A stretch of 64,000 nt of DNA, taken from the NCBI GenBank assembly GCA_026390595.1, contig JAPLFQ010000025.1:1-64000 (forward strand), in the 5' to 3' direction. Of the stretch, positions 1 to 8,799 are shown one piece after another. This DNA comes from Ignavibacteriales bacterium (lineage in GTDB: Bacteria > Bacteroidota > Ignavibacteria > UBA10030). The position numbers and the translations under genes are program-made. Within the stretch, counting starts at the first letter, position 1. Every line of letters begins with the position of its first letter. Under the pieces are notes generated by a model. The model worked only from the letters and a program-made list of their open reading frames with translations, was not told where the DNA came from and did no database searches.

Positions 1-2845
1 GGTCAGAATGATCGGAACAATCATGGACATCACCGACCGCAAACGACTGGATACTGCGCTTCAGAAGAGCCAGAGCCTGCTGGCCAAAGCTGAACTGATG
101 GGAAATGTCGGAGGCTGGGAATTCGATATTGACACCTTGCAGCAGACGTGGACAGAGGGCGTCTACCGCATCCATGAACTGGACCTTTCCTACCTGCCCA
201 CTGTGGACAAGGGCATCAACTTCTATACACAAGCGTCGCGTCCCATCATCGAACAAGCCGTGCAGCGAGCGATCGAGCACGAAAAGCCATTTGATCTGGA
301 ATTGGAGATCATAACTGCCAAAGGAAACCTTCGCCAGGTTCACGCTATGGGATCGGCAGAGCTGGCTCGCCGCAAAGTCTTTGGCTTCTTCCAGGACATC
401 ACCGACCGCAAGCAAGCAGAGAGCTCTTTGCGCACATTGTCGCTGCGCCAGGAAGCAATCCTTGCCGCCGTTCCGGATATCATCATGGAGGTGAACAAGA
501 ACAAGGAGTACATATGGGCGAATCGGCCGGGCATCGAGTTTTTCGGGGACGATGTGATCGGCAAAGAAGCTGCATTTTACTTCGAAGGAGAGCAGGACAC
601 ATACAACAATGTTCAACCCCTTTTTGAGGGCGTTGACAACACCATCTATCTGGAGAGTTGGCAGCGGCGCAAGGACGGTCAGAAGCGCTTTCTTGGATGG
701 TGGTGCAGGGTGTTGAAGGATGAAAACGGAAACGTGACGGGGGCACTCTCAACCGCCCGCGACCTCACAGAAAGAAAACAGGCGGAAACGGCGTTGAGCG
801 AAAGCGAAGAGCGATTCAGGAATGTCTTTGAGAATGCCTCCGTAGGGAAATCGATGACCTCGCTCGATGGCCGGATAAAAGTCAACAGGGCTTTCTGTGA
901 GATGGTGGGCTATTCTCCGGAGGAATTATCGAAACTGAAATGGCAGCAACTAACTCACAGGGATGACATTGATCGGGATCAGCAGATCATCAATTCGCTC
1001 ATCGCGCGAGAGCGTGATTCAGCCCGTTGGGAGAAACGATACATCCACAAAGAGGGAAACATCGTCTGGGCGGATGTCGCCACCGTGTTGCAGCGCGACC
1101 GCGCAGGGAAACCGCTGTACTTCATCACCACAGTTGTTGATATTACGGAGCGCCGGAGCGCGGAGGCGACGCTGCAGAAGAGCGAGAAAAGACTGAGAGA
1201 AGCCCAGGAAATGGCTCATTTGGGTTTCTGGACATGGAACGTGAAAACGGGCGAAGTTGAGTGGTCAGAGGAAGTGTTCAAGATTTTCTGCCTCGATCCG
1301 AAGGAATTCACCCCTCAGATCGATTCAATCCTCGCATTATCGCCGTGGCCCGAAGATCGTCATCGCGATCAGGAGTTGATCAAGAAAGCGATCGAGACTC
1401 ATAGCCCGGGTGCCTATGAGCAAAGATTCCTTCGCCCGGATCAGAGTATCGGGCACTACTACTCTACGTTCCAGGGAGTCTACGATGAAAAAGGCGATCT
1501 CATTTCGATTGTAGGGACTGTGTTGGACATCACGGAGCGCAAATGCGCAGAGGATGCGCTTCGTGCGAGCAAGGACGAATTGCATCGGCTTCTCAAGAGC
1601 ATGACCGCTGCGTTCGTTCTGTTCGAGTCCGTTTTCGCAGATGACGGTCATTTCATCAGCTACCGATTTGTCTACATCAATGAAGCTTATGAGCGCCTCA
1701 CCGGCGTGAAGAACGATGAAGTCAAAGGGAAGACGATACATGAGGTTTGGCCCAACACCGAACCGGAGTGGATCAAGAGGTATGGCGAGGTTGCCGTCAC
1801 CGGCGTTTCACAGACCTTCGACATGTACCATGGCCCCACGGCCCATCACTATCACTGCAACGTCTACCGTCCCGGCGATACGCAGGACCGCTTCTGCGTG
1901 GTCTTTGAGGACATCACCGAACGCAAGCGATTGGAAAAGGAACAATTCCGACTCCTGGATATCCTTGAAAACAGTTTGAACGAGATCTATGTGTTCGATT
2001 CGTCCACGCTAAGATTTGAATATGTTAATCAAGGAGCTTTAAGAAATATCGGGTACAGTCTTTCCGAGATGCAAAGTCTCACGCCGATAGATATCAAACC
2101 CCAATATACCGAAGGGGCTTTCAGAGATTTTATTCGGCCATTAATACAAGAAGAACAAAAGAAACTCGTCTTTGAGACAATGCACAGGAGAAAGAACGGC
2201 ACGACGTATTCAATCGAAGCTCATCTCCAATTGCATAAACAGGAAGGGAAGAGTCTGTTCTTTGCCGTGATAAATGACATCACCGTGCGCAAGATGGCGA
2301 AGGAGGCCTTGCTGGAAAGTGAGAAGAAATACCACGCCGTTGTTGACAAGGCAAACGACGGCATCATGATTGGTCAGGACGGGGTCATGAAATTGTCGAA
2401 TGCCAGCTTTGCGGCCATGCTGGGTTATGAGGTACTCGAAGTGGAAGGGGTCGAATTCAGTAAAATGATTCCGCCGGAGAATATGGGGTTTCTATTGGAA
2501 CGATATCAAAAGAGACTGGCCGGTGAAATAGTTCCTGCAAAGTATGAAACTGCGCTGTTGCACAAAAACGGAGAGAGGATACCTGTCGAAGTCAATGCCA
2601 GCATTGTCCAGTATGAAGGAAAATCTGCCGACTTGGTGGTCATGCGCGACATCACCGAGCGCAAGCATTCGGAAGAGAAAATCCTCAGTCAACTGAAGGA
2701 ATTACGTCGTTGGCAGGAAGTCACACTCGGGCGCGAGGATAGAAACCGGGAACTCAAGCGAGAAGTGAACGAGCTGCTCCTCCGGTTGGGCGAGACGGTG
2801 CGCTATCCCAGCCAGGAAGATGACCGCAAACAAAACGAAGAGTGA
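1..2845 (+). CDS. Multi-PAS sensor protein without kinase domain (5' end outside window)
   Basis: The reading frame is open to the window edge, and the first visible residues (GTIMDITDRK) are the end of a PAS/PAC unit, so the true start lies upstream. About seven further PAS units follow, each closed by a DITERK-like PAC motif. The C-terminus is a charged helix (ELRRWQEVTLGREDRN followed by an LKREVNELL helix), a tail I know from PAS proteins that lack a kinase. No H-box or ATPase motif is present. It probably senses small ligands or redox state in the cytoplasm and passes the signal by protein contact, possibly to the kinase encoded next. Family assignment is firm; ligand and partner are unknown. 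Confidence 0.85.
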   Translation, partial: VRMIGTIMDITDRKRLDTALQKSQSLLAKAELMGNVGGWEFDIDTLQQTWTEGVYRIHELDLSYLPTVDKGINFYTQASRPIIEQAVQRAIEHEKPFDLELEIITAKGNLRQVHAMGSAELARRKVFGFFQDITDRKQAESSLRTLSLRQEAILAAVPDIIMEVNKNKEYIWANRPGIEFFGDDVIGKEAAFYFEGEQDTYNNVQPLFEGVDNTIYLESWQRRKDGQKRFLGWWCRVLKDENGNVTGALSTARDLTERKQAETALSESEERFRNVFENASVGKSMTSLDGRIKVNRAFCEMVGYSPEELSKLKWQQLTHRDDIDRDQQIINSLIARERDSARWEKRYIHKEGNIVWADVATVLQRDRAGKPLYFITTVVDITERRSAEATLQKSEKRLREAQEMAHLGFWTWNVKTGEVEWSEEVFKIFCLDPKEFTPQIDSILALSPWPEDRHRDQELIKKAIETHSPGAYEQRFLRPDQSIGHYYSTFQGVYDEKGDLISIVGTVLDITERKCAEDALRASKDELHRLLKSMTAAFVLFESVFADDGHFISYRFVYINEAYERLTGVKNDEVKGKTIHEVWPNTEPEWIKRYGEVAVTGVSQTFDMYHGPTAHHYHCNVYRPGDTQDRFCVVFEDITERKRLEKEQFRLLDILENSLNEIYVFDSSTLRFEYVNQGALRNIGYSLSEMQSLTPIDIKPQYTEGAFRDFIRPLIQEEQKKLVFETMHRRKNGTTYSIEAHLQLHKQEGKSLFFAVINDITVRKMAKEALLESEKKYHAVVDKANDGIMIGQDGVMKLSNASFAAMLGYEVLEVEGVEFSKMIPPENMGFLLERYQKRLAGEIVPAKYETALLHKNGERIPVEVNASIVQYEGKSADLVVMRDITERKHSEEKILSQLKELRRWQEVTLGREDRNRELKREVNELLLRLGETVRYPSQEDDRKQNEE

Positions 2846-2992
2846 CCGTCGCATCTCAACGCCCTTCTATGTGTGCCGGTCACTTCACCCGGCGTTGGAA
2901 GGTGACCGTCACCATCTGATTGTTCTCGAGAGGTCACGGGCACCCCATGAAGAGGGCGAAGGACGCGAGGGTAGTTGGAAAGGACTGTATCT
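2846..2992. repeat. Intergenic palindromes of the GTGAC-n-GTCAC type
   Basis: The gap holds the 13-bp palindrome GGTGACCGTCACC at 2901-2913 plus degenerate half copies (around 2845, 2878 and 2933). The segment GTCACGGGCACCCC (about 2933-2946) is nearly the reverse complement of 14251-14264. A second group of the same type lies at 14251-14300. They could be REP-like repeats, operators or attenuating hairpins; the sequence does not decide. Confidence 0.5.
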
Positions 2993-5900
2993 ATGAGACC
3001 TCCTGATCACGGAAAGAATCGGACTGGACTCGTTTTCCTGCTGATCTTCATTGCCCTTGCTGGAGGCATACTTGCCGGCGGTTGTTTTGCATACCGGCAC
3101 TACGAGCGAAATTACCGGAGGGAGGTCGAAGAGCAGCTTTCCGCTATCGCCGAACTGAAGGTGAACCAATTGGTCCAGTACCGAAAAGAGAGGTTGGGCG
3201 ACGGATCCGTCCTCTCCGACAATCCGGCGTTTTCCAGGCTGGTATCGGATTTCCTCGCGAAGCCCGGCAATTTTGAGGCGAAACGGCTGCTGCATGTTTG
3301 GCTTGGGCGCGTGCTGTCGGGGTATCATTACGAACGGGTCGTTCTGCTCGATGCCAATGGCGTTGTCCGGATGTCGGTCCCTGATGCACCATTTCAGATC
3401 ACTACATTGACCAGCAAGAATGTTAATGAAGTCCTGCGCAGTGGGAAAACAATGGTCCAGGACTTCTATCGGAATGAGTATGATCAGAAAATCTATCTGG
3501 CGATTCTTGTTCCGATCGTGGATGACTCCAATCGAAAACACCCACTCGGCATCGTGGTACTCCGCATCGATCCCACCGAATATTTGTATCCGCTCATACA
3601 AACATGGCCGGTCCCCAGCCGGACGGCAGAGACTCTAATCATCCGACGCGACGGAGACGACGCTCTTTTTCTGAATGAACTTCGTTTTCAACAAAACTCA
3701 GCGCACAACCTGCGAGTCCCGTTAAGCCGGGATAGCGTCGCATCTGTGAAAGCCGTCCTTGGTGTGCACGGGATCATCGAGAGTATAGACTATCGGGGGG
3801 TGCCGGTAGTTGCCGACGTTCGGTCGGTGCCAGATTCGCCATGGTTCCTGGTCGCCCGCATGGATCGGACGGAAATCCAGGAGCCGCTTGAAGAACAACT
3901 GCGGCTGATGATCATCGCCGTGTGTGCCTTTGTCATGGCCGCCGGTGCCGGCGTCGGCTTGGTGTGGCGCCAACAGAAGAGTCGTTTCTATCGGGAAGAA
4001 TACAAATCGGCAGAAACGTTGCGGGAGAACGAAGCACTGCTGCAGAGCATTATTGACAATTCCACATCGTTGATCTACATCGTTGATACTGAAGGAAGAT
4101 TCCTTCTGGCGAATCGGGCGCTCACAACGTTGCTCTCCGTATCTCGCAGTGAATTAGTCGGGAAGACGAGAGAAGTCGCCATGCAAAAAGAAATTGCTGA
4201 CCTCCACCGAAAGAATGATCTGGAGGTGCTGGATTCCGGGAGTACGAATATCCTCGAAGAGGAGAACCTGGAACAAGATGGAAAGCACACATATCTAAGC
4301 ATCAAATATCCTTTGTTCAATAGCGAGGGGAAGATCTACGCTATCGGCGGAATGTCAACCGATATCACTGCTCGCAAGCGGGCGGAAGAGGAACTGCGGG
4401 CAACGAGCGAGTATTTGGAAAACCTGGTCAACTATGCAAATGCGCCAATCATTGTGTGGGATACGACGTTGGTCATCACCCGGTTCAATCACGCGTTTGA
4501 ACAACTTAGCGGTTACAAAGAAGAAGAAGTCAAGGGGAAAAGCATCGATGTGCTGTTCTCTGAGAGCAACGCTGAACATTCACTCGATCTCATACGCAGG
4601 GCTGTTGGGGGCGAACGGTGGGAAACGGTCGAGATCGAAATCCGGCGGAAGGATGGAGATCCGAGAATCGTCTTGTGGAATTCTGCCAATATCCTTGATA
4701 AGGATGGTAAGATAGTTGTTGCGACAATCGCCCAGGGACACGACATCACAGCCCGCAAGCGAGCCGAACAGGTGTTGGAATCGCAACACGGGTTGCTTTT
4801 AGCTATGATTAACAGTCCAAGCGACATCATTATCTTTTCATTGGACGCAGAATATCGCTACACAACGTTCAATGAAAAGCATCGTGATGAAATGAAGCGC
4901 GTGTGGAATGCTGATATCAATATTGGAATGAAGCTGCTTGATTGCATACGGATACCGGAACTGCGAACGCTGGCAAAACAAAGCATAGATCGTGCGTTGA
5001 GGGGCGAAGTATTCTCGGAAATACAACATCAGCCAGAGCCCGATATTTACTATGAGTTCAATTGGAATCCGATATTTCAACATGACAAAATTGTTGGAGT
5101 TACCGTTTTCATAAGAGACATCACTGAGGGCAAGCGGGCAGAAATGGCATTGCGCGAAAGCGAGGCAAAGTTCCGGAAGCTTCTGGGGAGTGCCCCCCTG
5201 CCGCTTTGCTATGTGAACAAGGACGGAGTGATTGGCTTTAGAAACGAGCGGTTTGTCAAGATTTTCGGCTACACGGTTGATGATGTCCCGACACTCGCCG
5301 AGTGGTGGCTCAATGCGTATCCAGAAGCGCAATACAGGCAGTGGGTGGTCCAGAACTGGGATTCGGCAGTCAGACGTGCGGCTGAAACAGGCGCGGACAT
5401 CGAATCTGAGGTATATCACGTCACGTGCAAGGATGGAAGTTTGCGCGAGATCATCATTTCCGGCATTACAATCAATGACGACTTCCTGGCAACATTTGTT
5501 GATATCACAGAGCAGAAGCGGATGGAAGAAGGATTGCGGGCGACGAACGAATACCTGGAGAACCTGATCAACCATGCAAACGCACCAATCATTGTATGGG
5601 ATACAACGTTGGTGATTACCCGATTCAATCATGCGTTTGAGCAACTCAGTGGCTATAAAGAGGAAGAAGTCAAAGGGAAGAGCATCGACGTACTGTTCTC
5701 CGAAGGAAACGCTGAACATTCGCTCGACCTCATACGCAGAGCAGTCGGCGGCGAGCGATGGGAGACTGTTGAGATCGAAATTCAACGGAACGATGGAGAT
5801 TCGCGAATCGTCTTGTGGAACTCCGCCAACGTGCTTGATAAGGATGGTAAGACAGTTGTCGCGACAATCGCCCAGGGACACGACATCACGGCCCGCAAAC

Positions 5901-7501
5901 GGGCAGAGGAAGCCTTGCGGGAGAGCGAAAAGAAACTCAAAACGATCTTCGATGTGCTACCGGTCGGAGTCTCCGTTCTGGATACGAATCGTCATGTTGC
6001 CGCAACTAATCCGGCCCTGGGAAAGATCCTTGAGATAACCGAAGAAGGGTTGGAAAGAGGAGATTACAGGAACCGAACATACCTCACATCAGATGGAAGG
6101 CGAATGGCCGAAGCGGAGTTTGCCAGCGTCCGGGCACTGAAAGAGCATCGGCCGATCCATGACGTTGAGACCGGTGTTGTGAAGGAAAATGGACAAGTGA
6201 TTTGGACGAATGTGAGCGCTGTCCCGGTTACGCTTCCAGGTTGGGAGGTTGTTGTGGTTACTTCTGACATCACCGAGCGCAATCGGATCGAGGACGAGAT
6301 GCGCAAGCTCTACGATGTTTCTGAGCACTCCCGACTTGACCTGCTAAGCGTTCTCGAAGACCAGAAACGGGTGGAGAGAGCGTTGAGCGATTCGGAAGTC
6401 CAGTATCGGCGGCTCTTTGAAGCGGCGAGGGATGGCATTTTGATCCTCGACGCTGAAACGGGGATGGTCGTCAATGTGAACCCGTTCCTGGTCGAGATGT
6501 TGGGTTTTTCGCGCGAAGAGTTCCTCGGAAAAAAGATATGGGAACTGGGGTTCCTGAAGGATGTCGCTGCAAGCAGGACCAACTTCCTGGAATTACTGCG
6601 GAAGGACTACGTCCGGTATGAAGATTTGCCGCTGGAGACAAGCAAAGGGCGGCTCATCAGTGTGGAATTCACAAGCCACGTCTATCACGTCAATAATAGC
6701 AAAGTGGTCCAGTGCAACGTCCGCGACATCAGCGATCGCAAACGCGCTGAAGAAGAAGTGCGAAAGCTCAATGCCGAATTGGAACTGCGCGTTGTCGAAC
6801 GTACCGCACAACTTGAATCAGCCAACAAGGAACTGGAGGCGTTTTCGTACTCTGTCTCTCACGATCTGCGTGCCCCGCTGCGGGCTATCGACGGCTTCTC
6901 CCGGATCCTTTCCGAGGAATATTCGAATAAGCTCGATGAGGAAGGGAAGAGGCTCGTGAGCGTCGTCTGCGCGAGCACGAAGAAAATGGACGAGCTTATC
7001 ACGGACATGCTTGACCTGTCACGCGTGAGCAGAAACGAGATGAACCTCTCACGAGTCGACATCAAAACGCTGGCCAATTCAATTTTCCACGAAGCGGCAT
7101 CGCCTGAGATCAGACAAATGTTCTCTTTCTCGGTGACTCCTATTCCGGACGCAGACTGCGACCCCAGTCTGATGAGGCAGGTTTGGAGGAATTTGATTTC
7201 CAATGCCATCAAATTCACGATCCCCAAAGAGGTGCGAAGGATCGAAATCGGAGGCCGCACTGAGGAGGGGGTGAACACCTACTTCATAAGAGACTCTGGT
7301 GTCGGATTCGATCCCCGGTACGCCCATAAGCTGTTTGGCGTGTTCCAGCGCCTGCATAAGGCAGAGGAATTCGAGGGAACTGGTGTCGGCCTTGCCATCG
7401 TGCAGCGCATCATTCATCGCCACGGCGGAAAGGTGTGGGCTGAAGGGAAAGTGGGGGAGGGCGCGACATTTTGGTTCTCGATTCCGCGCAGGGAGGATTG
7501 A
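2993..7501 (+). CDS. Membrane sensor histidine kinase with periplasmic sensor and seven PAS domains
   Basis: About 1502 residues. A TM helix near residues 11-33 (VFLLIFIALAGGILAGG) and a second near 305-325 (LMIIAVCAFVMAAGAGVG) bracket a roughly 270-residue periplasmic domain of Cache-like appearance. Seven PAS units follow, then HisKA (H-box YSVSHDLRAPLRAIDGFS) and HATPase_c (N-box RNLISNAIKF, DSGVGFD, GTGVGLAIV). The H-box is of the type found in phytochrome-like kinases, which use small Rcp response regulators; one lies at 8111. I place the start at ATG 2993, because GGAAAGGA at 2977-2984 is well spaced for it; an in-frame TTG at 2975 is less likely. PAS 2 and PAS 5 are near-identical in protein sequence. 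Confidence 0.92.
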   Translation: MRPPDHGKNRTGLVFLLIFIALAGGILAGGCFAYRHYERNYRREVEEQLSAIAELKVNQLVQYRKERLGDGSVLSDNPAFSRLVSDFLAKPGNFEAKRLLHVWLGRVLSGYHYERVVLLDANGVVRMSVPDAPFQITTLTSKNVNEVLRSGKTMVQDFYRNEYDQKIYLAILVPIVDDSNRKHPLGIVVLRIDPTEYLYPLIQTWPVPSRTAETLIIRRDGDDALFLNELRFQQNSAHNLRVPLSRDSVASVKAVLGVHGIIESIDYRGVPVVADVRSVPDSPWFLVARMDRTEIQEPLEEQLRLMIIAVCAFVMAAGAGVGLVWRQQKSRFYREEYKSAETLRENEALLQSIIDNSTSLIYIVDTEGRFLLANRALTTLLSVSRSELVGKTREVAMQKEIADLHRKNDLEVLDSGSTNILEEENLEQDGKHTYLSIKYPLFNSEGKIYAIGGMSTDITARKRAEEELRATSEYLENLVNYANAPIIVWDTTLVITRFNHAFEQLSGYKEEEVKGKSIDVLFSESNAEHSLDLIRRAVGGERWETVEIEIRRKDGDPRIVLWNSANILDKDGKIVVATIAQGHDITARKRAEQVLESQHGLLLAMINSPSDIIIFSLDAEYRYTTFNEKHRDEMKRVWNADINIGMKLLDCIRIPELRTLAKQSIDRALRGEVFSEIQHQPEPDIYYEFNWNPIFQHDKIVGVTVFIRDITEGKRAEMALRESEAKFRKLLGSAPLPLCYVNKDGVIGFRNERFVKIFGYTVDDVPTLAEWWLNAYPEAQYRQWVVQNWDSAVRRAAETGADIESEVYHVTCKDGSLREIIISGITINDDFLATFVDITEQKRMEEGLRATNEYLENLINHANAPIIVWDTTLVITRFNHAFEQLSGYKEEEVKGKSIDVLFSEGNAEHSLDLIRRAVGGERWETVEIEIQRNDGDSRIVLWNSANVLDKDGKTVVATIAQGHDITARKRAEEALRESEKKLKTIFDVLPVGVSVLDTNRHVAATNPALGKILEITEEGLERGDYRNRTYLTSDGRRMAEAEFASVRALKEHRPIHDVETGVVKENGQVIWTNVSAVPVTLPGWEVVVVTSDITERNRIEDEMRKLYDVSEHSRLDLLSVLEDQKRVERALSDSEVQYRRLFEAARDGILILDAETGMVVNVNPFLVEMLGFSREEFLGKKIWELGFLKDVAASRTNFLELLRKDYVRYEDLPLETSKGRLISVEFTSHVYHVNNSKVVQCNVRDISDRKRAEEEVRKLNAELELRVVERTAQLESANKELEAFSYSVSHDLRAPLRAIDGFSRILSEEYSNKLDEEGKRLVSVVCASTKKMDELITDMLDLSRVSRNEMNLSRVDIKTLANSIFHEAASPEIRQMFSFSVTPIPDADCDPSLMRQVWRNLISNAIKFTIPKEVRRIEIGGRTEEGVNTYFIRDSGVGFDPRYAHKLFGVFQRLHKAEEFEGTGVGLAIVQRIIHRHGGKVWAEGKVGEGATFWFSIPRRED
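4402..5900 (+). repeat. Internal duplication of one PAS/PAC module (two ~360-bp copies)
   Basis: The stretches at about 4402-4760 and 5542-5900 encode almost the same PAS/PAC unit. Both contain NAPIIVWDTTLVITRFNHAF and GHDITARKRAE, with only a few residue changes. At DNA level they differ at many third codon positions, so the copies are not fresh. Confidence 0.8.
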
Positions 7502-7509
7502 AATCGTGC

Positions 7510-7571
7510 AGAGTGGAGAGTGGTAAGTGGTAAGCAGACAACTAACCACTCGTCACCAACCACTCACCACT
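7510..7571. repeat. Opposed degenerate 7-bp tandem repeats upstream of the four-helix gene
   Basis: AGAGTGG (twice), then TAAGTGG and TAAGCAG, run from 7510 to 7537. AACCACT, CGTCACC, AACCACT and CACCACT run from 7544 to 7571. The second set reads as the reverse complement of the first (AGTGGTT against AGTGGTA), so the block could fold back on itself. Confidence 0.7.
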
Positions 7572-7612
7572 ATTCCTGATTCACATGTCCCATAACTGGA
7601 AGCTGAATACTC

Positions 7613-7975
7613 ATGAGCAAGATACTCTCCTATCGTGATTTGATTGTTTGGCAAAAGTCGATCGCTTTGACGAAGATGGTCTATCTACGCACGCAGAAAT
7701 TCCCAAAAACTGAACTCTACGGCCTGACATCGCAGATGCGGAGGGCGTCGGTCTCAATTGCCTGTAATATTGCCGAAGGTCAAGCAAGAAATACCACCGG
7801 AGAATTCAAACAGTTCCTGGGCATATCAAAGGGATCTTTGGCCGAATTGGAAACGCTGATTACAATTGCAAAGGAAATGAATTTCTTGGAGGACATGGAA
7901 TCTAAAGATTTGTCTGCCTCGTGTGAGGAAGTAAGTAAGCTGCTCAACGGTCTCTTGAAAGCATTAAACAAATGA
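7613..7975 (+). CDS. Four helix bundle protein (S23 / IVP family)
   Basis: 120 residues with the family pattern YRDLIVWQKSIAL, LTSQMRRASVSIACNIAEG and FLGISKGSLAELETLI, all predicted helical. The family was first described as proteins encoded in intervening sequences of 23S rRNA and is related to the Avd accessory protein of diversity-generating retroelements. Neither an rRNA gene nor a reverse transcriptase is nearby. The gene sits alone between two signalling genes and is bordered on both sides by 7-bp tandem repeats, which suggests it arrived as a small mobile cassette. Its function is not known. Confidence 0.88.
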   Translation: MSKILSYRDLIVWQKSIALTKMVYLRTQKFPKTELYGLTSQMRRASVSIACNIAEGQARNTTGEFKQFLGISKGSLAELETLITIAKEMNFLEDMESKDLSASCEEVSKLLNGLLKALNK

Positions 7976-7980
7976 TACGT

Positions 7981-8036
7981 ATCACTGACCACTATCCACT
8001 TATCACTGTCCACTTATCGCTTTCCACTCATCACTC
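7981..8036. repeat. Eight degenerate 7-bp tandem repeats
   Basis: Strict 7-bp phase directly after the four-helix gene. The units are ATCACTG, ACCACTA, TCCACTT, ATCACTG, TCCACTT, ATCGCTT, TCCACTC and ATCACTC. Confidence 0.85.
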
Positions 8037-8060
8037 ATTCAGACGATGTTTCACGCCCAA

Positions 8061-8095
8061 CTATTGCCTATTCCCTATTCACTATTTCCTCTTGC
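8061..8095. repeat. Five degenerate 7-bp tandem repeats (CTATTCC-like)
   Basis: Units CTATTGC, CTATTCC, CTATTCA, CTATTTC and CTCTTGC lie in 7-bp phase, ending 16 bp before the response regulator start. Confidence 0.8.
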
Positions 8096-8110
8096 TAAAG
8101 GAACCACGCT

Positions 8111-8557
8111 ATGAACAACGTCAACGAAGTCGAAATCCTGCTCGTCGAGGATAATCCAAACGATGCCGAATTGGCCATCAGGGCCCTCAAGAAACACAAC
8201 CTCGCCAATCATGTTGCCACTGTTGCCGATGGCGAAGAAGCGCTTGATTTCATGTTCGCACGTGGCAAGTATAGTCACCGGAGGGTCGAGAACGGTCCAA
8301 GGGTCATACTGCTTGATTTGAAGCTCCCCAAAGTGGACGGACTCGAAGTGCTGAGGGCGATCAAAGGTGACCCGAGGACGAAGATTATTCCTGTCATCGT
8401 TCTGACCTCTTCCAGAGAAGAAAAAGACATCGTGGAGAGTTACAAGCTTGGGGTGAACAGCTATATATTGAAACCTGTCGATTTTGACAAGTTCGTCGAT
8501 GCGGTCAAAGACATTGGTTACTATTGGCTGCTTCTGAACCAATCGCCGATACGATAG
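8111..8557 (+). CDS. Single-domain response regulator (Rcp/CheY-like)
   Basis: 148 residues forming one receiver domain. The acidic pair is in [12 protein letters not shown], the phospho-acceptor Asp in [13 protein letters not shown], the Thr/Ser in VIVLTSS and the Lys in YILKPVDF. A disordered basic stretch ([14 protein letters not shown]) between helix 2 and strand 3, and the absence of an output domain, are typical of the small regulators that pair with phytochrome-type kinases. It is therefore the likely phosphate acceptor of the kinase ending at 7501. The ATG follows a weak AAAGGA at 8098-8103. Confidence 0.9.
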   Translation: MNNVNEVEILLVEDNPNDAELAIRALKKHNLANHVATVADGEEALDFMFARGKYSHRRVENGPRVILLDLKLPKVDGLEVLRAIKGDPRTKIIPVIVLTSSREEKDIVESYKLGVNSYILKPVDFDKFVDAVKDIGYYWLLLNQSPIR

Positions 8558-8605
8558 ATTTCTACCGGCTGCCGAGCCGATGTCAAGAAAACGAATAGCC
8601 ACCCC

Positions 8606-8638
8606 GCCCGCCTGACAGAGTCAGGCTGTCGGGCGGGC
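8606..8638. terminator. Strong hairpin, possible terminator or dispersed repeat
   Basis: GCCCGCCTGACAG at 8606-8618 pairs with CTGTCGGGCGGGC at 8626-8638 (one G-T pair, 7-nt loop). The inner part can also fold as CCTGAC against GTCAGG. No T-run follows, so this may be a dispersed hairpin repeat that happens to end the transcript of the response regulator. Confidence 0.5.
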
Positions 8639-8770
8639 AAGGCACTAAGGCACGAAGAGGAATTTGAAGTTGACCCAAAAACGCCTTGGTTTCATCATTA
8701 GTTTCAATGTCCCGCTCATAAAAACAGGCATCAAGAGGATCACTCTCTGAAACTTTTGTGCCTTCGTGGC
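8639..8770. repeat. Inverted-repeat element with GGCAC-nAAG ends
   Basis: The left end (GGCACTAAGGCACGAAGAG, 8641-8659) and right end (CTTTTGTGCCTTCGTGGC, 8753-8770) are imperfect inverted repeats about 95 bp apart. Similar but not identical elements lie at 30463-30529 and 53142-53231. Confidence 0.5.
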
Positions 8771-8799
8771 ATGGTAGTTACAATTGGTTGAGGAACACT

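Noticed and set aside
4838-5881. 347-codon open frame on the minus strand
   Set aside because: Shadow of the PAS kinase; its repeated sequence only mirrors the PAS duplication.
7613-7975. Accessory gene of a diversity-generating retroelement
   Set aside because: The family is related to Avd, but there is no reverse transcriptase and no template/variable repeat pair nearby.
7981-8036. CRISPR-like array
   Set aside because: Repeat units are 7 bp and directly adjacent, with no spacers and no cas genes.
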